Shown here: piece after piece, positions 60,246 to 64,000 of the stretch | How positions within the stretch are numbered: position 1 is the stretch's first letter | Layout of the letters: each line of letters begins with the position of its first letter | Source of the DNA: Chlorophyllum brunneum | Taxonomy: Eukaryota > Basidiomycota > Agaricomycetes > Agaricales > Agaricaceae | Direction: 5' to 3' | Assembly: GCA_963576785.1 (NCBI GenBank) | Contig: OY756141.1 | Span: 1,922,001 to 1,986,000 of the forward strand | Length of the DNA stretch: 64,000 nucleotides | Notes under the pieces: generated by a model | The model's database searches: none | What the model saw: only the letters and a program-made list of their open reading frames with translations | Told to the model about the DNA's origin: nothing | Made by a program: the position numbers and the translations under genes

Positions 60246-60694
60246 ATGGCCTCTCGCCGCTCCTCCTTCCCCTTCCGTCCTCTTCTCTCACCGTCCTTCT
60301 CTTCTCGACACCGCGTGGCATCTACACACGCCCCTCCTCTCTCCAAAAACCTCCCCTACTTTGTCCCACGAAACACCAATGGCAATCTTCCTGTCTACTC
60401 CGACATTCGAAACAACGGCACTCGCTACCTTGTGCTGATTCGGAACGTTGATGGACGTGCTCATGTGAGCTCGCTCGTCTCCTTTGCCCCCTTTTATCTG
60501 ACACCACACAGGCCCTTGCCCAAGATCTCCGTACTACCCTCTTCAAGGCCGCCTCCAGCAAGGCCGCCCGTGCAAAGGTAGAGATCACACACGGCAAAAA
60601 CATCGTCATCACCAGTGACAGGTGGAAGAACGAGCTCACCGGTGGCAGGTGCAAGAACGAGCTCACCGAATGGCTTAAAGCACGGGGTTTCTAG
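60246..60694 (+). CDS. IMG2: Mitochondrial large ribosomal subunit protein mL49
   Basis: Component of the mitochondrial large ribosomal subunit (yeast Img2). Two exons, 60246-60464 and 60512-60694, encode 133 residues. A Ser/Arg-rich presequence (MASRRSSFPFRPLLSPSF) leads to LPYFVPRNTNGNLPVYSDIRNNGTRYLVLIRNVDGRAH, spliced to ALAQDLRTTLF (parts of the mL49 core). The end has VEITHGKNIVITSDRWKNEL and EWLKARGF. A 27-nt in-frame tandem repeat (60621-60674) duplicates the RWKNELTGG region as RCKNELTEW just before the C-terminus. The reading frame is kept, so the protein may tolerate nine extra residues. Confidence 0.88.
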
Positions 60695-61064
60695 GCCACT
60701 TGAACTCATGTAGATACCTTTCCTGTTTCATGTGCTGTGAGTCTTGACCATCAGGTGCCCCTTCTCTTGCTGATGCATGATACTATACCAGTCTTGTTTT
60801 CCCGGGCTGCCCTTTTGCCGGTGAAAGCTCGCTGTAGCTACTTGCGGGTTGCGGAGGGAATGAATTCAGAGTTACATTACAGCCGCTGTCATGACCAGTT
60901 TGGATATATACACAGACAACAGTTGATGGCACCGACATAACACCAGTATAGGGTTAGGGTTCCGGCCTCCCGTTCACGGATCGACCGTCCGATCGATTTT
61001 CGACGAATTGTGCCTATGACTCGAGAAAACCATTCCATTCTCCGACTCACCACCATCCTCCACC
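60695..61064. promoter_or_regulatory. mL49-PDX1 spacer with telo-box-like TTAGGG motif
   Basis: A 370 bp intergenic region with no gene. TAGGGTTAGGGTT at 60949-60961, about 105 bp before the PDX1 ATG, matches two telomere-type units. Such telo-boxes act as binding sites for Tbf1/Rap1-like factors in some fungal promoters. The last 60 bp before the ATG are C/T-rich. A regulatory role here is inferred. Confidence 0.4.
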
Positions 61065-62795
61065 ATGTCCACCCCCACCATCGCTCCCTCCGTCAACACC
61101 CCTATTCCACAGAGCGCAGGCGGCGCTGCAGTCCCCCTTGCCGCACCTGCCCGCCTAACCCAGCGGGAGGCTGGCAACAGCCTCGGCACCTTCGGAGTAT
61201 GCATTTCTTCTCTATTACTCTTCCCATGCCAATTAACTCCACAACTCAGGTTAAATCGGGTCTTGCCCAGATGCTCAAGGTCCGCCGTTTCGCCCGTCTT
61301 TACATAACTTCGTGTTGACTGGTAATTAGGGAGGTGTTATCATGGATGTCGTGAATGCTGAACAGGTGCGTTCGGTGCAGTCCTGTGTCGCACTTGCTGA
61401 CCTTTCGTATCTGTAAGGCTCGTGTCGCCGAAGAGGCCGGTGCCTGTGCGGTCATGGCGCTCGAGAGGGTACCTGCTGACATCCGTGCTGAAGGTAACGC
61501 CCACTCATCATTGTCTTTATCTGAATGTAGAAATTCACATCAGGTTTCATCAGGTGGCGTTGCTCGTATGGTATGTTTAAATGTTCTTGCACAACCGTCT
61601 CAGATGCCAACATCATCAATCAGAGTGACCCCCGCATGATCAAGGAGATCGTGGATGCTGTTTCAATCCCCGTCATGGCCAAAGTTCGGATAGGCCATTT
61701 CGTCGAAGCGCAGGTGGGCTGCGGGAGAACACCCCTTGCTTACAGGAGCATAACTCAATTTTTTTGAATAGATCTTGCAAGCCATCGGAGTGGATTATAT
61801 TGACGAGTCTGAAGTCTTGACACCCGCGGACGAGGAGCATCACATTAATAAACACAATTTCAAAGTTCCCTTTGTTTGTGGCGCTCGTAATCTAGGAGAA
61901 GCGCTCCGCCGCATATCCGAGGGTGCAACAATGATTCGCACCAAGGGCGAAGCCGGCACCGGCAACGTCGTCGAGGCTGTCCGCCACGAACGTGCTGTTA
62001 TGGCCGAAATAAGGAGGGCTAGCTCAATGAGTGAAGAAGAACTCTACGCTTTTGCGAAGGATATTCAGGCTCCATTCCATCTGCTCAAGGAAACCGCGAG
62101 GCTGAAGCGTCTTCCTGTCGTTAACTTTGCTGCTGGCGGAATCGCTACTCCGGGTAAGTAATCCCACAATCTGTCCCTTCTCGTGCAAGGGGTTCTCGAA
62201 ACCGAATGCGCATGACCATGGTTTTTATTTTAGCTGATGCTGCTCTCATGATGCATTTGGGTTGTGACGGAGGTACGTTGTCTTATTTTGGGTTACTCTT
62301 CGTTCGCATAATTAATGGATATATACAATCGCTTAGTTTTCGTCGGGTCTGGTATCTTCCATGTCAGTCTCGACGATGTTTCAAAGGAAATAAAATACTG
62401 ATCTACTCGGCTTTCCCTCGTTTACAGTCTGGCGACCCCGCTAAACGTGCTCGTGCCATCGTGCAGGCCGTACGTTTCGCGTAATTGACACCATGGGATG
62501 GTACTGATTCTCAAGTCTAGGTGACACACTACAACAACCCTAAAATCCTCGCCGAGGTTAATATCAATCTTGCTTGCTGTTTTACCCTCGCGCCTCAAGC
62601 TTTGAACTGACGGATGTTTGTGCATTTAGGTGTCGGAGGACATTGGTGCTGCTATGATCGGTTTGACTATGTAAGTTCCGCCTAACTTTCATACTCTCCG
62701 CCTATCAGGAACGAGTTCTTATACCGCTCCGCCCTTCTCTCCTTTCTAGTGACAACAAACTCAAGGGTGGGGAGTATGCCAAGCGTGGATGGTAA
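61065..62795 (+). CDS. PDX1: Pyridoxal 5'-phosphate synthase catalytic subunit (PDX1/SNZ)
   Basis: Builds PLP from ribose 5-phosphate, glyceraldehyde 3-phosphate and ammonia as a dodecameric beta/alpha barrel, with Pdx2/SNO as glutaminase partner. The exons give [43 protein letters not shown] and GVARM spliced to [17 protein letters not shown]. Then [18 protein letters not shown] holds the active-site Lys. Further blocks are [51 protein letters not shown] (second lysine and phosphate site), [31 protein letters not shown] and [15 protein letters not shown]. The end [12 protein letters not shown] precedes the TAA at 62793-62795. About 335 residues in at least nine exons; the N-terminus carries a 25-residue Pro/Thr/Ala tail. 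Confidence 0.96.
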
Positions 62796-63041
62796 ACACC
62801 ATATGCCACACATAGGCTAATAACTTGGGTCCCTAGAAATGTGGTTTTGTTCTCAAGCCGAGATGTGTTGGTAAACAAAAAGCGGGAGGGAGAGTATCTA
62901 TATATGAGTCGGGCGTCAGCCGCCCGGGTAGACCCACTGTATATCGCTATCTATTCTCCCTGCAGTATATTGTATGTAAAACGATGGTTTATGTATTTGG
63001 ATGAGCATTCGGGCGGTGGTGGTTGCCAATGGCCGACAAAC

Positions 63042-63576
63042 ATGGATGACGTCATACCGAAGCGGCATCGTTGTTGGCAACCAGGGCGTTCAGAAACCGT
63101 GAGTACCTGAGTTCCCTCTCTCAGCATCCCGCAAAACGCCCGTATCAGCCCGGAACTTCTTGAGATTTCGAGGTATCACTATCGTTTCAGAACCCCATGA
63201 CTCAAAAACAGCCGGAAGACGCGAATAAGGTGTTAAAGGACTTCTTGTCGGTAAGCTCGTCGGATCTTGCCCTCGTACCTGTCCTCAAGTACATACGTGT
63301 GCGGCGCTGTATAGCATGACCCGAAAGCGGGGTATACATTTGACAGTGAGAGAGACAGTCCAGAATCTGAGCTGTGTCGACAGGGAAAGGGATATGAGGA
63401 ATGTATCACCGTGAGTTCTTCCAGCCAGGTCCCCGGCCAAAGAAAGTTAATCCGTGTCGAAATAGCTCAAGATGAGTTCGAAACGGTTATTCGAAGCTAT
63501 GCAGAAGTATGGGTTTTTCTGCGCATTACCCTCCAACCCCGAGAAAACACACATGGAATGTAAACCGTTCCCATAG
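63042..63576 (+). CDS. Candidate four-exon orphan gene, Cys-containing, 107 residues
   Basis: No family is recognised. Four open segments (63042-63098, 63191-63250, 63315-63410, 63466-63576) are bounded by good GTGAGT/GTAAGC donors and TTTCAG/ATAG acceptors. Each is a multiple of three, so all introns are phase 0. The joined protein reads MDDVIPKRHRCWQPGRSET, NPMTQKQPEDANKVLKDFLS, HDPKAGYTFDSERDSPES, ELCRQGKGYEECITL, KMSSKRLFEAMQKYGF and ends ECKPFP. It is hydrophilic with five cysteines, no signal peptide and no membrane helix; KRLFEAMQKYGFF could be a helix. It is convergent with the partial gene at the right edge. The consistency of frames is the main evidence. Confidence 0.42.
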
Positions 63577-63800
63577 TCAGACACCTCGCGTCTCCAGACA
63601 CCACCACTAGTCACACCCCCTGAACAATTGGAATGGTATGGACATTACGGTTGTCAATTCAACTCGTATTGGCGAATGGATTAGAACGGAACGTCTATAA
63701 TACAACCAATTGTAATTGCCAATGATCCCATAGAGAAAGTGTCCCAGCTCTCCCCCAAAAAAATGCACTACATCGTATCTCGCTACCGTTGTGCCCTAGC

Positions 63801-64000
63801 CTAATCGAGGGTTGTCGAGTCCGGTGAGACGCCATCGATACCCAACATCCCAAGCTTAGCTTTCTCCACTTGAGCGTCTGCGATTTTCCGCCTTGCCTCA
63901 GCCATACGTAAATCAATGGTCGCCATGTCCAATTCGTGTAATGCTCGGCGAGTGTTGCGTGATATCTGGTCGTGGTCTTGGTTAAGGTTAACACGGTGGG
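63801..64000 (-). CDS. 3' end of a gene running in from the right edge (partial)
   Basis: The last 66 codons read HRVNLNQDHDQISRN, TRRALHELDMATIDLRMAEA, RRKIADAQVEKAKLGMLG and IDGVSPDSTTLD, ending at the TAG at 63801-63803. The segment is charged and heptad-like (LHELDMATIDLRMAEARRKI), suggesting a coiled coil. No domain can be identified from this fragment; most of the gene lies beyond base 64000. Confidence 0.6.
   Translation of the reverse strand, partial: HRVNLNQDHDQISRNTRRALHELDMATIDLRMAEARRKIADAQVEKAKLGMLGIDGVSPDSTTLD

Overview
This is nuclear DNA from a filamentous fungus, most likely a mushroom-forming basidiomycete (Agaricomycetes). The signs are dense genes cut by many 45-60 nt introns with GTNNGT donors, short intergenic spacers, and protein families typical of that group, such as a basidiomycete-style Zn2Cys6 regulator and small zinc-ribbon proteins. 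I saw no prokaryotic operon, rRNA, tRNA, CRISPR array or recognisable transposon. Products were recognised from conserved motifs by eye. Splice sites were chosen by GT(GC)-AG consensus and reading-frame continuity; none has transcript support.

Layout. 1-10.7 kb: mitochondrial IF-2 (IFM1, cut at the 5' edge), a CHORD-CS co-chaperone, a mitochondrial-carrier-like protein, an ALKBH7-type dioxygenase and the TOR subunit LST8, separated by a 2.2 kb stretch without a convincing gene. 12.1-22.3 kb: NADH-glutamate synthase (GLT1) with GATA-type sites upstream, then MSS51 and HIS3 head-to-head across 79 bp. 22.3-36 kb: an M13 metallopeptidase, an MFS transporter, a CUE-AlkB-GRF fusion enzyme, an M24 peptidase with two GC-AG introns, a disordered orphan, and a second paralogous MFS transporter. 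36-51.3 kb: long-chain acyl-CoA synthetase, penta-EF-hand protein, a gene-poor 3.4 kb stretch, a HAD hydrolase, tiny QCR10, NOP16 and a Zn2Cys6 regulator. 52.6-55.2 kb: a five-exon zinc-ribbon gene, a broken tandem copy, and YPT1. 55.2-59.6 kb: gene-poor. 59.6-64 kb: a Pro-rich orphan, mitoribosomal mL49, PLP synthase PDX1, a candidate four-exon orphan and the 3' end of another gene.

There is no obvious gene cluster. Many genes serve mitochondria (IFM1, carrier, ALKBH7-like, MSS51, QCR10, mL49) or nitrogen/amino-acid and cofactor metabolism (GLT1, HIS3, PDX1, with LST8 as TOR input). The least ordinary items are the CUE-AlkB-GRF fusion, the decayed zinc-ribbon duplicate, the GC-AG introns, the 27-nt in-frame duplication in mL49, and several genes hidden in micro-exons.
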